Numbered from the stretch's first letter, positions 39,870 to 49,678 are shown. The stretch: 64,000 nt of DNA from Arcobacter sp. LC1 (GCA_021378565.1 JAACJU010000005.1:56437-120436); one strand, 5' to 3'. The notes: generated by a model from the letters alone, not told the origin. Made by a program: numbers and translations.

Positions 39870-40937
39870 TTAATTTACTACTATGGGTTTTGCTTGTCTT
39901 GGGATGATTTCGCCGATAATTTGTGCATAACCAAAGCAAGAATCTTGTATCAATTTTAAAAATTCTTTTGCTTGATTTTTGTCAATTGAAAATAAAAGTC
40001 CACCCGAAGTTTGAGCATCAAAAAGCAAGGCTTTAACTTCTTTAAAGTCACTGGCATTTTGAAATTTTGCACTAAAACTTATATCTTTTCCAAAGTAGTC
40101 TTGATTCCTTTTGCTTCCTCCTGGTATCTGTTCTTTCTTTGCCCAAGTTTTAGCTAAGTCTAAAAATGGCACTAAACTAGCATCTATACTTAAGCTTATT
40201 TTGTCATTTGTCATTTCGCAAGCGTGACCTAAAAAGCCAAAGCCTGTAATATCTGTGCAAGCTGAGATTTTATAATCTTGCATAAATTTTGAAGTATGAA
40301 AATTTAGCTTAGACATTATTTCGCAAGCTTCTTTTATTTGGGCTTGTTTTAATTTTTCATTTTTTAATGCAGTTGAGATTATGCCCATGCCAAGTGGTTT
40401 TGTAAGTATTAATAAATCTCCGATTTTTCCCGTATTATTTCTTAGTATTTTACTAGGATTTGCTAAGCCTGTAACGCTTAATCCATAATACATTTCAGGT
40501 GAACAAATGCTATGCCCACCTAGTAAAACTCCTCCACATTCTTTTATTTTGGAGTTTCCACCTTCTAAAATATCTTTTATCAACTCTTTTGGTAAATGCT
40601 TGTCATCAAATCCTAAAATATTTAAAGCAGTTGTTACTCTTGCGTTCATCGCAAAAATGTCACTTAAAGCATTCGCTGCGGCAATTTGTCCGAAAATATA
40701 AGCATCATCAACGATAGGCGTTATAAAGTCTAAGCTTTGGATTAAAGCTTGGTTTTCGCCTATTTTGTAAACACTCGCATCTTCGTTGCCTTCAAAGCCT
40801 GCTATTATGTTTTTGTCAATTACTGGTAAAGAGCTAATTGCTTGTTTTAGATCACCCGGACCTAGTTTAGCTGCTCAACCTGCTGCTTGAACAAAATTTG
40901 TTAATTTGTACGTTTGTTTAGCACTATTTTTTAAAAT
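39870..40937 (-). CDS. selD: Selenide, water dikinase SelD (itself a selenoprotein)
   Basis: 355 residues with one in-frame TGA. Makes selenophosphate from selenide and ATP. The active-site motif is AAGUAAKLG: TGA at 40875-40877 falls where other SelD proteins have catalytic Cys or Sec (residue 21). The body has SLDFITPIVDDAYIFG, FAMNARVTTALNILGFD and TDITGFGFLGHACEM. Upstream of the Sec there is no ATG, GTG or TTG in frame after a TAA near 40960. An ATT at 40937, 6 nt after AAGAAGGA, gives the correct N-terminal length. A non-AUG start is therefore inferred. A SECIS-like hairpin follows the TGA. Confidence 0.9.
40848..40877 (-). promoter_or_regulatory. Sec codon and SECIS-like hairpin in selD
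   Basis: TGA (40877-40875) then, 10 nt later, TAGGT / loop CCGGGTG / ATCTA, a 5-bp stem with one G-U pair. The loop is G-rich as in bacterial SECIS elements read by SelB. The exact recognition is unverified. Confidence 0.55.
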
Positions 40938-41429
40938 ATTTAATCCTTCTTTTTTGTTTTATAATTTTATCTTCTTAGGCTTAAGAGTACATTATATTTT
41001 ATTTTTTTTCTAAAAAATTCTTATAAAAATAAATGTTAGATCAAGCTTAAAAATTATTTTTTTTGAAAAGCTAGGATTTTAAAAAGTAATAGGCAAAATT
41101 TGCATATTACTCCTAAGCTTAGGGCTTTGTAAAAGCTTATTTATTTGTAACTTTAGGATACAAAAATCAAATATTATAAAAAAATAATTTTTATTTTGCG
41201 TATATTTAGCCCTTATTAAAGACAAAGATATTATTATTAGTTTAAATAAAGGTTAGATTTTAACTAAGCAGTTTTGATACTTATAAAATTAATTTAAGAT
41301 GTTTATAAGATATTAATAGACAAAAGGTTATTATTCGCGAAATGTTAGTTTTGGATTTTTAAAATAGTATTTTTACAAAAAAATATCAGATAAAAATAAA
41401 AAATTAGCAAAAATCTATAAAGGAAAAAT
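40938..41429. other. Intergenic region (492 bp) upstream of selD and formate dehydrogenase operon
   Basis: No gene is seen. Both flanking genes read away, so it holds two promoters. Visible structure: perfect palindrome CCTAAGCTTAGG (41112-41123), followed by GGGCTTTGTAAAAGCTTA, similar to a motif at 16961; GCAAAATTTGC at 41093-41103; and TTCGCGAA at 41334-41341. A plausible -10 TATAAAAT lies at about 41282-41288. No sRNA or riboswitch was recognised. Confidence 0.5.
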
Positions 41430-43130
41430 ATGCAAGAATTTGTTTATTACAATAAAGAAAAACTAGATTTTCCCCTAAGCGAAGATATTAAAATTGCTGA
41501 AAAAAAGGATACTCTTAACGAAAGTGATGAGGATTTTTTAATATCAAACTCCAAAGAAGTTCAAGCTGAATTTTATGCGCCTGAGATTGATTTTTATATA
41601 AAAAATTCTGAAGATTCTTTGCCAAAAAAGATGGAAAACACTAAGAAATTATATGAAATAAATGCTTTAAGATTTGATAATGCAAAAGATATGCTGTATA
41701 AACAAGATATAAATTCTAGAGTTTTATTAGTAGCAGATAAAAAAGAAAAAGCCGAATTTTTAACTTTTGCCAAAGAAGATGATTTTGAGCTTTTTAATAT
41801 ATCTGCATTATCTGTAAAAAGTATTACAAGAAGTATTGGAAATTTAAAAGTTGTGTTTGATGATGAGGGCGAAGATTTTACTTTGGAAGTCGCTCAAATC
41901 GTTTGGTATAATGCAAAAGAAATAGCTTTTAAACAAAGCGGAAGTTTTGATCCACGACAAAGTTCAAGTGAAGAAGTAGTCAAGATTTTAAAAGAGAATA
42001 TCAAAAAATACACTTATAAGAAATTTATATCTTATGATCCTTTGATTTGTCAATATCACGAAAGAAGAGAAGAAACTTGTGCAAAATGTGTAGAAGTTTG
42101 TCCAACTACAGCGATAATAAAAATAGATAAAGATAAGCACTTGCAATTTTCTCAGATAGATTGTCACGGCTGTGGTGGCTGTATTTCAGTTTGCCCTTCA
42201 GGTGCACTTGATTATACTCCAAGCCCAAAAGAAGCACTTTATGAAATGAGTAAATTTTATAAAAATCAAATTCCTTTAATAATCCCTCAAAAAATGAATA
42301 TTGAGACATTAGATTGTAAAATTAAGCAAAATGTTTTGCCCTTTGCTATTGAAGGAGAAAAGTTTTTGCACGAAGCTACGCTTTTAACTTTGATTCAAGA
42401 AAGTGGTTCGCAAGTTATTTTTTATTCTGATTTCTTATCTAAGGGGACAAAAGATAGCATAGATATATTAAATAGTATTTTTCAAAAAAAATATAAAAAA
42501 TATGCTGTTTTGATAGCTATGAATAAAGAAGAGCTAAAAACTGCTATACAAAAAGTTGATTTTATTAAAGATAGTTTTTATACGCTAAATCAAGAGGGTT
42601 CAAGAAAAAGAGAGATTTTTGCTTTAAGATTAAGACATCTTGTAGGTGAAGAGGATTTAGGTTTGGTAAAAACAGGTGAGCATGTTCATTACGGAAAAAT
42701 TAAAATAAATCAAGATAAATGTACACTTTGCTTATCTTGCGTGGGTGCTTGCAATATGGACGCACTTAGTGCACATGCTGAAGACAATACTTTGAGATTT
42801 AATGCTTCACTTTGTACATCATGTGGATATTGTCTTTTAACTTGCCCTGAAGAAGATTGTATTTCTTTACAAGAAGATATTATTGAGTTAAAACCATCTT
42901 GGTTTAAAGATGAAGTTCTAGCTAAAGATGAGCTTTTTGCCTGTCTTGAGTGTGGTAAGGAATTTGCCACTAAAAAGGCTATTGAGAAAATTGCAAAAAT
43001 GATGCTTCCATTATTTAAAGGTGATGAAATAAAACAAAGAACTTTGTATTGCTGTGAAGATTGCAAACCTAAAATTATGATGCAAAGTTATATACCTCAA
43101 GAAAAACAAAAGCAAGGAGCTAAATCATGA
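41430..43130 (+). CDS. Formate dehydrogenase-associated polyferredoxin
   Basis: 566 residues. Four [4Fe-4S]-type Cys clusters: CAKCVEVCPTTAI (about 214-226), CHGCGGCISVCPSGAL (about 245-260), CTLCLSCVGACNMDAL (about 431-446) and CTSCGYCLLTCPEEDC (about 462-477). A possible zinc knuckle lies near the end (CLECGKEF and YCCEDC). The N-terminal ~190 residues are not a known cluster domain. It is first gene of the fdh operon; in Campylobacter and Sulfurospirillum similar proteins precede TorD-FdhA, and a role in FdhA maturation or electron transfer is inferred. AAAGGAAAAAT precedes the ATG. The stop overlaps torD by 4 nt. Confidence 0.8.
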   Translation: MQEFVYYNKEKLDFPLSEDIKIAEKKDTLNESDEDFLISNSKEVQAEFYAPEIDFYIKNSEDSLPKKMENTKKLYEINALRFDNAKDMLYKQDINSRVLLVADKKEKAEFLTFAKEDDFELFNISALSVKSITRSIGNLKVVFDDEGEDFTLEVAQIVWYNAKEIAFKQSGSFDPRQSSSEEVVKILKENIKKYTYKKFISYDPLICQYHERREETCAKCVEVCPTTAIIKIDKDKHLQFSQIDCHGCGGCISVCPSGALDYTPSPKEALYEMSKFYKNQIPLIIPQKMNIETLDCKIKQNVLPFAIEGEKFLHEATLLTLIQESGSQVIFYSDFLSKGTKDSIDILNSIFQKKYKKYAVLIAMNKEELKTAIQKVDFIKDSFYTLNQEGSRKREIFALRLRHLVGEEDLGLVKTGEHVHYGKIKINQDKCTLCLSCVGACNMDALSAHAEDNTLRFNASLCTSCGYCLLTCPEEDCISLQEDIIELKPSWFKDEVLAKDELFACLECGKEFATKKAIEKIAKMMLPLFKGDEIKQRTLYCCEDCKPKIMMQSYIPQEKQKQGAKS

Positions 43131-43909
43131 TAGAGCAAGGAAAAGAAGTAAATAAAGCAAGAAGTATTTATTACGCAATGTTTTCAAGGTTTTTTGCTTA
43201 TTCTGCTGATACAAGTAGGTATTTAGAATTACTAAATTTTATTGATATTTTAGAAAAAAATCCTCTTGATGAAACTACAGCTAAAGCTTTTAAGGAACTT
43301 AAAAAAATATTACCAAAAGACAGCAATGCAAGTCTTTTGACTGAGTATGATAAAATTTTTGAAGACCCAAGTACAAGCACTATTCGAACAACAGCCTCAT
43401 TTTATGATGATGGCTTAGAAAGTGGTAAAAAAAGACTTGAAGTTATTAACTTTTTAGCTAAAACAAAAATAAGAAGAGATGAAAAAAGCTTTACTGAAAA
43501 CGAAGATAGCATAGGGTTTTTGTTTAGTTTTATGGCTGAATTATTAACACTTGTAAATCAAGGAAGTGAAGAATATTTAGAGCTTAGCACTTGTGTTTTT
43601 AAGCAAGTTATAAATAATTTTATAGATGAAATTTCAAGAGATATTTATGAGCATGAGAATGCAAAAATATTCAAGCAAGTGATAATATTGCTGCAAGCTT
43701 TTATGGAATTTGAGAGAATGTATTTAGAAGTTTCTAAGCCAAAATTAAGTGAAGAAAATACTAAAGAGATAAAACAAGAAAAAGAAATTAGTGAAGAAGA
43801 AAAACAAAGAAGAGCAAAAAATAAACTATTAAGAGCTAAGGGGCCAAAAAAAGCACAAGAAAAAAGTGAAGAGCCTTTTATAGCTTATGATACGGAGGAT
43901 GATGCTTAG
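43127..43909 (+). CDS. TorD/DmsD-family chaperone for FdhA
   Basis: 260 residues. All-helical molybdoenzyme chaperone that binds Tat leader peptides or the apo-enzyme before export. Family pattern: RSIYYAMFSRFFAYS near the start, LLTEYDKIFEDPS, TASFYDDGLESGKKR and the helix with DSIGFLFSFMAELL. The C-terminus from ~205 is highly charged (KEISEEEKQRRAKNK), which is not part of the core fold. Its position after the polyferredoxin and before the Tat proteins supports a role for FdhA. Confidence 0.8.
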   Translation: MIEQGKEVNKARSIYYAMFSRFFAYSADTSRYLELLNFIDILEKNPLDETTAKAFKELKKILPKDSNASLLTEYDKIFEDPSTSTIRTTASFYDDGLESGKKRLEVINFLAKTKIRRDEKSFTENEDSIGFLFSFMAELLTLVNQGSEEYLELSTCVFKQVINNFIDEISRDIYEHENAKIFKQVIILLQAFMEFERMYLEVSKPKLSEENTKEIKQEKEISEEEKQRRAKNKLLRAKGPKKAQEKSEEPFIAYDTEDDA

Positions 43910-43994
43910 ATAAATAATCTTTTTAAGAACTTGCAAAGAATATAAAGTATTTTTTGCAAGTTCTTAATGGGACTAAATCAATAAAGGAGCAACT

Positions 43995-44198
43995 ATGCAA
44001 AATGATAGACGAAAATTTATCAAGAAAACTGCAGTTGTAGTAGGAGCGACAGCGGTCGTGGGAACGACTTCTTTGCTTGCTAAAAATAGCAGCTATGAAG
44101 CTGATTCATCTGGTGTTGTGGTAGGACATTCTTCAAAAAAAGAAATTCTTTATCACGAAACAAAAGCTTGGGACGAATATTACAAACAAGCTAAATAA
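43995..44198 (+). CDS. Small twin-arginine signal protein of fdh operon
   Basis: 67 residues. A Tat leader DRRKFIKKTAVVVGATAVVGTT (residues 4-25) followed by ~40 polar residues ending WDEYYKQAK. Small Tat-leader proteins of this kind sit before FdhA in Campylobacterota (the family name used is formate dehydrogenase-associated twin-arginine protein). The function is unknown; it may travel with FdhA through the Tat system. AAAGGAGC precedes the ATG. fdhA starts 16 bp later. Confidence 0.85.
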   Translation: MQNDRRKFIKKTAVVVGATAVVGTTSLLAKNSSYEADSSGVVVGHSSKKEILYHETKAWDEYYKQAK

Positions 44199-44214
44199 AT
44201 ATAAGGGTTAGTAA

Positions 44215-47037
44215 ATGTACAAAACATTACAAGCGAAAATAGGAAGAAGATCATTTTTAAAAATGCTTGCTGTTGGTGCTGGTGTTGGTGCAACGAGTGC
44301 TTTTGCGAGCAACTCAGGCATTACAAGATCTGCAACGAAAGAAGAAATTAAAAATCCTTTTCCTGGTTCGAAAATGGTAAAAACAATCTGCACTGCTTGT
44401 TCAGTAGGCTGTGGGATTTTGGCGGAAGTCCAAAACGGAGTTTGGGTAAGACAAGAGGTGGCACAAGATCATCCAATATCACGTGGAGGGCACTGTTGTA
44501 AAGGTGCTGACATGATTGATATGATTAAATCTAAAGTTAGATTAAAACACCCAATGGTTAAAACAAAAGGGCAATGGAAAAGAATTTCTTGGGAAGAAGC
44601 TTTCACAGGAATTTCAGCTAAAATGAATGCGCAAAGAAATAAATTTGGCGCAGATACTGCGATGTTCTTAGGCTCAGCAAAAATGAGTACAGAACAAGCT
44701 TATTATTTTAGAAAATTTTCTGCAATGTATGGGACTAATAATATAGATCACCAAGCTAGAATTTGACATAGTGCAACAGTCGCCGGTGTGGCGAATACAT
44801 GGGGTTATGGCGCTATGACAAACTCATTTGGAGATATGCAAAATTCTAAGGCAATTATCATTTTTGGAGCAAATCCAGCTGTGAATCATCCTGTCGGATT
44901 TGGACATATATTAAAAGCAAAAGAAAGAAATTCAGCTGCATTAATCGTAGTTGATCCAGTATTTACAAAAACAGCAGCTAAGGCTGATTATTTTTGCAGA
45001 ATTAGACCAGGAACTGATATAGCATTTATGTACGGAATGCTACATTTAATATTTAAACACGGATTAGAAGATAAATCTTTTATTGATGATAGAGTTTATG
45101 GAATGGACTTAGTAAGAGCTGAGGCTAAAAAATGGACACCAAAAAAAGTAGAAGATGTAACAGGAGTTAAAGCTTCACTTTTAATACAAATCACTAATGT
45201 TTATGCAAAATCACATCCAGGTACTTTACTTTGGGCTATGGGTTTAACTCAACATACAATAGGTTCATCAAATACAAGAATTGCACCAATTTTGCAATTA
45301 TCTTTAGGAAATATGGGTGAAGCTGGTGGAGGCTGTAATATTCTAAGAGGGCATGATAATGTTCAAGGCGCAACTGATATGTGCTGTTTGTCTCATACCT
45401 TACCAGGATATTATGGTTTATCTGATGGTTCATGGAAATATTTTGCGAAATCTTGGGGAGTTGATTACTCTTGGTTAAAAGGAAGATTTAAAGCAAAAGA
45501 ATGGATGAATAACAAAGGTTTCACTTTAGCTAGATGGTGGGCTGGAGTATTAGACGGTAAAAACGGCAATGACAAAATCCACAATGGCGGAGTAAATGTA
45601 AAAACTCTTTTTGTTATGGGTAATGGTATTACTTCAACTGCGCAACAAGCAAAAGTAAAAGAAGGACTTGATAATTTAGAATTATTAGTTTTATGTGATC
45701 CTTTTGTAAATGAAGCAGCTGTTTTAACTGATAAACAAGATGATATATATATTTTACCAACTGCTACTCAATTTGAAAGTTCAGGTTCGGTAACAGCAAC
45801 AAATCGTTCAGCACAATGGAGAAATAGAGTTGTAAAACCACTTTATGAAGCAAAAACTGACCACGATATTATGTTTGAAATGTCTAAAAGATTAGGATTT
45901 TTCAAAGAATTTACAGCTGCTATGAAAATGAAACTTAAAAAAGATACGTTTATTTTCCCAGAAGATGCAACTGATGAAATCGCAAGAATTATCAAAACTA
46001 TTGGATTAACTGGTTGGACTTCTAAAAGATTAAAAGAACACTCTAAAAATTGGCATATGTTTGATGAAATTTCAGGACGTGGATATGGTAAAATGAAAGG
46101 CCAATATTATGGTCTTCCTTGGCCTGTATGGACTGAAAGTCACCCTGGAAGCCCACTTTTATATGATATTCATAGAAGTGTAAAAGATGGCGGTATGGGA
46201 TTTAGAAATAGATTTGGACTTGAACATGATGGAGTTGATCTTTTAGCTGGAAAAACAAGTGCACCAAAAGACTCAAAAGTCAAAGGTGGGTATCCTGAGA
46301 TAACAGCTGCAAATATTGAAAAAGTATTAAAAATCAAATTAACTCCTGCTGAGAAAAAAGCAATAGGTAAAAACTGGAAAGTTGATACTTCAAATATTAT
46401 TGCAAACAAATGTATGGAAGCTGGGGTTGCTCCTTACGGAAATGCAAAAGCTAGAGCAAATGTTTGGACTTTTCCTGACAAAATCCCAATGCACAGAGAG
46501 CCAATTCACTCTCCAAGACAAGATTTGACTAAGATATATCCAACATATCCTGATAAACCAAATCATTTTAGAGTTGATACTCAATATATTAGTAAACAAA
46601 CAGAAAAAGATTGGTCTAAAGAATTTCCAATAAACCTAATAACAGGAAGATTGGTTAATCTAAATGGTGCGGGTATGGAAAATAGAGCATCAAAATATCT
46701 AGCAGCTTTATCGCCTGAGATGTTTTGTAGAATTAATCCTGATTTAGCAGGACAACATGGTATTGCTGATGGTGATATGATGTGGATTTTATCTCCTGAG
46801 GGAACAAAAATCAAAGTAAGAGCGCATTATTCATATACTGTCACTGCTGATAGATTGTTTATACCTTTTCACTTTGCAGGACATTTTCAAGGTAAGGACT
46901 TGAGTTCTAAATATCCAAAAGGTACTAAACCTTACGCTGTTGGTGAGAGTGCAAACACAGTTACAAATTATGGTTACGATATTATGACTCAGCTTCCTGA
47001 AACTAAAGGCGGATTATGCCAAGTAAAAAAAGCTTAG
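44215..47037 (+). CDS. fdhA: Formate dehydrogenase major subunit FdhA (selenoprotein)
   Basis: 940 residues with in-frame TGA at codon 184 (44764-44766). Oxidises formate to CO2 in the periplasm. The Tat signal RRSFLK is at 11-16. The [4Fe-4S] ligands are C59, C62, C66 and C94 or C95 (CTACSVGC...GGHCCKG), and a W/Mo-bis-pterin domain follows. The Sec context HQARI-U-HSATVAG matches the metal-binding position of formate dehydrogenases. Later motifs include GADPAVNHPVGFGH-like FGANPAVNHPVGFG and NLITGRLVNLNGAG. A SECIS hairpin follows the TGA. It must be read as one protein, not as two ORFs. Confidence 0.97.
44764..44794 (+). promoter_or_regulatory. Sec codon and SECIS hairpin in fdhA
   Basis: TGA (44764-44766), then 13 nt on, TCGCC / loop GGTGT / GGCGA: a perfect 5-bp GC-rich stem with a GGU loop, as in E. 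coli fdhF-type SECIS recognised by SelB. Confidence 0.75.
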
Positions 47038-47046
47038 GAGTAGATG

Positions 47047-47670
47047 ATGAGTAAAAATAACGGATTATCAAGAATGAAATTTTATTGTGATGAAAAGCGT
47101 TGCATAGATTGTGATGGTTGTTCGGTAGCTTGCGCTGAAGCAAATGGGCTACCAGTTGGAATAAATAGAAGAAAAGTAATTACAATAAACGAAGGTAAGC
47201 AAGATATGGAATATTCTTTATCTATTGCTTGTATGCATTGTACTGATGCACCTTGTCAAAAAGTTTGCCCAGTTGATTGTTTTTATATAAGAGAAGATGG
47301 CATCGTTTTACACGATAAAGATAAATGTATAGGCTGTGGATATTGTTTGTATGCTTGTCCTTTTGGCGCTCCACAATTTCCAAGAGATGGAGTATTTGGT
47401 TCAAAAGGTGTGATGGATAAATGTACCATGTGTGCAGGAGGTCCCGAAGAGACAAACTCTGAAAAAGAGCGAGAATTATACGGACAAAATAGAATAGCTG
47501 AGGGTAAAGTGCCAATGTGTGCTGCTATGTGCTCAACTAAAGCTTTGATTGTTGGAGATTCTGAACATGTATCTGATATTTATAGAGAAAGAGTTTTATC
47601 ACGTGGGCATGGGGCTCAAGTTAATCCAAAACCTTATGGTTGGGATGTAGCTTATGATAAAAAAAGATAA
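47047..47670 (+). CDS. fdhB: Formate dehydrogenase iron-sulfur subunit FdhB
   Basis: 207 residues from ATG 47047; an ATG one codon earlier is 3 nt from the GGAG and less likely. Carries electrons from FdhA to the cytochrome b. Four Cys clusters: CIDCDGCSVACAEANG, CMHCTDAPCQKVCPVDC, CIGCGYCLYACPFGAP and CTMC...CAAMC. There is no signal peptide; it is exported with FdhA. Adjacent to fdhA (10-bp gap). Confidence 0.95.
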   Translation: MSKNNGLSRMKFYCDEKRCIDCDGCSVACAEANGLPVGINRRKVITINEGKQDMEYSLSIACMHCTDAPCQKVCPVDCFYIREDGIVLHDKDKCIGCGYCLYACPFGAPQFPRDGVFGSKGVMDKCTMCAGGPEETNSEKERELYGQNRIAEGKVPMCAAMCSTKALIVGDSEHVSDIYRERVLSRGHGAQVNPKPYGWDVAYDKKR

Positions 47671-47679
47671 GGAAAAATT

Positions 47680-48573
47680 ATGAAAAAAATTGTTTTATTT
47701 TTCATATTTTTACTCACTTCACTTGCCTACGGGGCAAGTTCTAGTGTAATTTGGGGCAAGGAATTAGTCCCAAATATCTTAGGATATGATAAAGCTGGTA
47801 CATTGAAACTAGGGCATTATTTTACTATTTTGCAAGCACATGTTGTTAAGCCTGCATTTATAGTCGTAGTTTGTTTTATTGTTTTAGCTTTTGTGATTCA
47901 CTATTTTATTATAGGACCTAAAGTATTTGCTCATGGCAAAAAAAAGATTTATGTTTTTACTGTTTTTAACAGAACAATTCATCAATTAGCAGTTATTTCT
48001 TTTATTTTACTAATCCCAACAGGACTTATTTTAATGTTTGGCGGATTTTTTGGTGGAGGAACTTTTGTTATCGTTTGTAGATACATACATTCTTTTACTA
48101 CTGTTTTATTTATAATCGCTATTATACCTATGACTATTATGTGGATAGGAAGAATGCTTCCTACTAAAGATGATATAAAATGGCTTATGATTTTAGGCGG
48201 TTATCTTAGTAAAAAGAAAAGACCCGTTCCTGCTGGAAAATTTAATGCTGGGCAAAAAATGTGGTTTTGGGTAGCTGTAATTGGCGGAATTATTTTGATT
48301 TTAAGTGGAATTTCTATGTATTATCAAGACTTTGACTTAGGAATAAGTTCTAGTATTGGACTTTCTCAAATTGATTTTTTAAGAGCTTGTGCAATTTTGC
48401 ATAATGTTTTAGGATTAGTTGTTTTGGCTATATTCTTAGTTCATGTTTATATGTCAGTTTTTGCTATAAAAGGTTCACTTGATAGTATAGTAACTGGATA
48501 TAAAGAAGAAGAAGAAGTTGAATATATGCATAGCTCATATTATAAAGAATTAAAAGAAAAGAAAGAAATATAA
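47680..48573 (+). CDS. fdhC: Formate dehydrogenase cytochrome b subunit FdhC
   Basis: 297 residues with a signal-like N-terminus (1-19), then a periplasmic stretch and four membrane helices. Heme b and quinone site: four conserved His in TIHQLAV, YIHSFTT, ILHNVLG and LVHVYMS. Passes electrons to menaquinone. The motif KFNAGQKMWFW is a FdnI/FdhC hallmark. AAGGAAAAATT precedes the ATG. A long hairpin and a paralogue follow. Confidence 0.93.
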   Translation: MKKIVLFFIFLLTSLAYGASSSVIWGKELVPNILGYDKAGTLKLGHYFTILQAHVVKPAFIVVVCFIVLAFVIHYFIIGPKVFAHGKKKIYVFTVFNRTIHQLAVISFILLIPTGLILMFGGFFGGGTFVIVCRYIHSFTTVLFIIAIIPMTIMWIGRMLPTKDDIKWLMILGGYLSKKKRPVPAGKFNAGQKMWFWVAVIGGIILILSGISMYYQDFDLGISSSIGLSQIDFLRACAILHNVLGLVVLAIFLVHVYMSVFAIKGSLDSIVTGYKEEEEVEYMHSSYYKELKEKKEI

Positions 48574-48617
48574 GTAGTTTTTAAAACGAAATATTTTTTT
48601 ATTAGAAAAATGTTATT

Positions 48618-48677
48618 ATTTCTTGCTTGAATGTTTTAACAAGTCTTGAAGTTCAAGATTTTGTTAGAGCAAGAAAT
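48618..48677 (+). terminator. Large three-part hairpin between the two cytochrome b genes
   Basis: Outer stem ATTTCTTGCT / AGCAAGAAAT (48618-48627 with 48668-48677), middle TAACAA / TTGTTA, inner TCTTG / CAAGA around AAGTT, then ATTTTTTAAAT. It may end or reduce transcription after fdhC, or protect the fdhC mRNA. The second cytochrome b gene begins 54 nt later. Confidence 0.6.
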
Positions 48678-48730
48678 ATTTTTTAAATATAATTTTACAT
48701 AAGGAGATAGATTAAACAAAAGGACTTATT

Positions 48731-49462
48731 TTGTTAGGAACAATTTTTCTAAGTATTTGTTTATTTATCGTTGTTGTGCTTTTTTTGCATCATTTATTTT
48801 TTGGCTCTTTGAAGTTTTCTCATGAGGGAAATAGAATCTATTTTTTCTCAAAATTTAAAAGAATCATACACCAATTAGCTGGTATTTCTTTTGTACTTTT
48901 AGTACCAAGTGGAATAATAGTTCTTTTTAGACACCAAATTGGCAAAGGTTTGCTAACAAGTGTAGCAGATATAATCCACTCTTATTCAACTATTTTATTT
49001 ATTATTGCAATTTTGCCTATGTTTTTTATGTGGGTTAAAAAAATGCTACCTAGTTTGCATGACTTTTCTTGGTTTGCAAAATTTGGAGGCTATTTATCAA
49101 AAGAAAAACAGATAATTTATGCTGATAAATTTAATGCTGGGCAAAAAATATGGTTTTGGGTATCTAGTATTGGTGGCTTATTTATGATTGTTACAGGTGG
49201 CTTAATCTTTTTTAGACATAGTGATTTATCTTGGCTTATTGGAACTTCAATGAGTCCTCGCGAATTTGGGCATTTTCTAGGATTTTTGCATATTATTGGT
49301 GCTATTGTTATTACGGGATTTCTTATTATTCATCTTTATATGTCTTTAGTTGCTATTAAAGGCTCAATTTATTCTATAATTAGTGGTTTTAAAAGTGAAG
49401 AAGAAGTAAAATATATGCACAATAAATACTACCAAGATTTTAAAAAAAATAAAACTTCTTAA
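48731..49462 (+). CDS. Second FdhC-like cytochrome b (paralogue)
   Basis: 243 residues, TTG start with AAAAGGAC 6 nt upstream. It is a paralogue of the preceding FdhC: IHQLAGISFVLLVPSG, KFNAGQKIWFWVSSIGG and VAIKGSIYSIISGFKSEEEVKYMH line up throughout. All four heme His are kept (IHQLAG, IHSYST, LHIIGA, IHLYMS). It lacks the ~50-residue periplasmic N-terminus of FdhC and begins at the first membrane helix. It could give an alternative quinone-site module or act in another complex. Placed after a strong hairpin, so it is perhaps expressed at a lower level. Confidence 0.85.
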   Translation: MLGTIFLSICLFIVVVLFLHHLFFGSLKFSHEGNRIYFFSKFKRIIHQLAGISFVLLVPSGIIVLFRHQIGKGLLTSVADIIHSYSTILFIIAILPMFFMWVKKMLPSLHDFSWFAKFGGYLSKEKQIIYADKFNAGQKIWFWVSSIGGLFMIVTGGLIFFRHSDLSWLIGTSMSPREFGHFLGFLHIIGAIVITGFLIIHLYMSLVAIKGSIYSIISGFKSEEEVKYMHNKYYQDFKKNKTS

Positions 49463-49474
49463 AAATTTAATTTT

Positions 49475-49496
49475 AACTCTAGCTTTTGCTAGGGTT
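49475..49496 (+). terminator. Terminator of fdh operon
   Basis: AACTCTAGC / TTTT / GCTAGGGTT, a 9-bp stem with one T-G pair, followed by TTTAGTTTTT. It lies 13 nt after the second cytochrome b stop. Confidence 0.75.
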
Positions 49497-49625
49497 TTAG
49501 TTTTTCATCTATTTCCTCTTTTTGCACACTCACAATAATTTATAATTTTCTTAAAATAATTTTACTTGTTATAAAAATCTTACAATAATCAAAGCTTTGA
49601 AAAATTAAGATTAAATAAAATAAAT

Positions 49626-49636
49626 TTTGCTAAAAT
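49626..49636 (+). promoter_or_regulatory. Extended -10 element of fdhD operon
   Basis: TTTGCTAAAAT, the campylobacter-style extended -10. The same TTTTGCTAAnAT form precedes ligA and the AraC gene. It lies 43 nt before the TTG start of fdhD. Confidence 0.5.
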
Positions 49637-49678
49637 GTAGCATTAAAATATTAAAAAAATTAGAACAAAAGGCTTAGT

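Noticed and set aside
39870..40649. SelD starting at the first internal ATG
   Set aside because: That ATG lies inside the conserved ATP-binding region; the real N-terminus continues upstream through the Sec codon.
41334..41341. TTCGCGAA as a ModE or stress operator
   Set aside because: An 8-bp palindrome alone; no second copy or known consensus recognised.
44764..44766. Apparent stop codon splitting fdhA into a short and a long ORF
   Set aside because: It is TGA at the metal-binding Sec position, followed by a SECIS hairpin, with all Sec machinery nearby.
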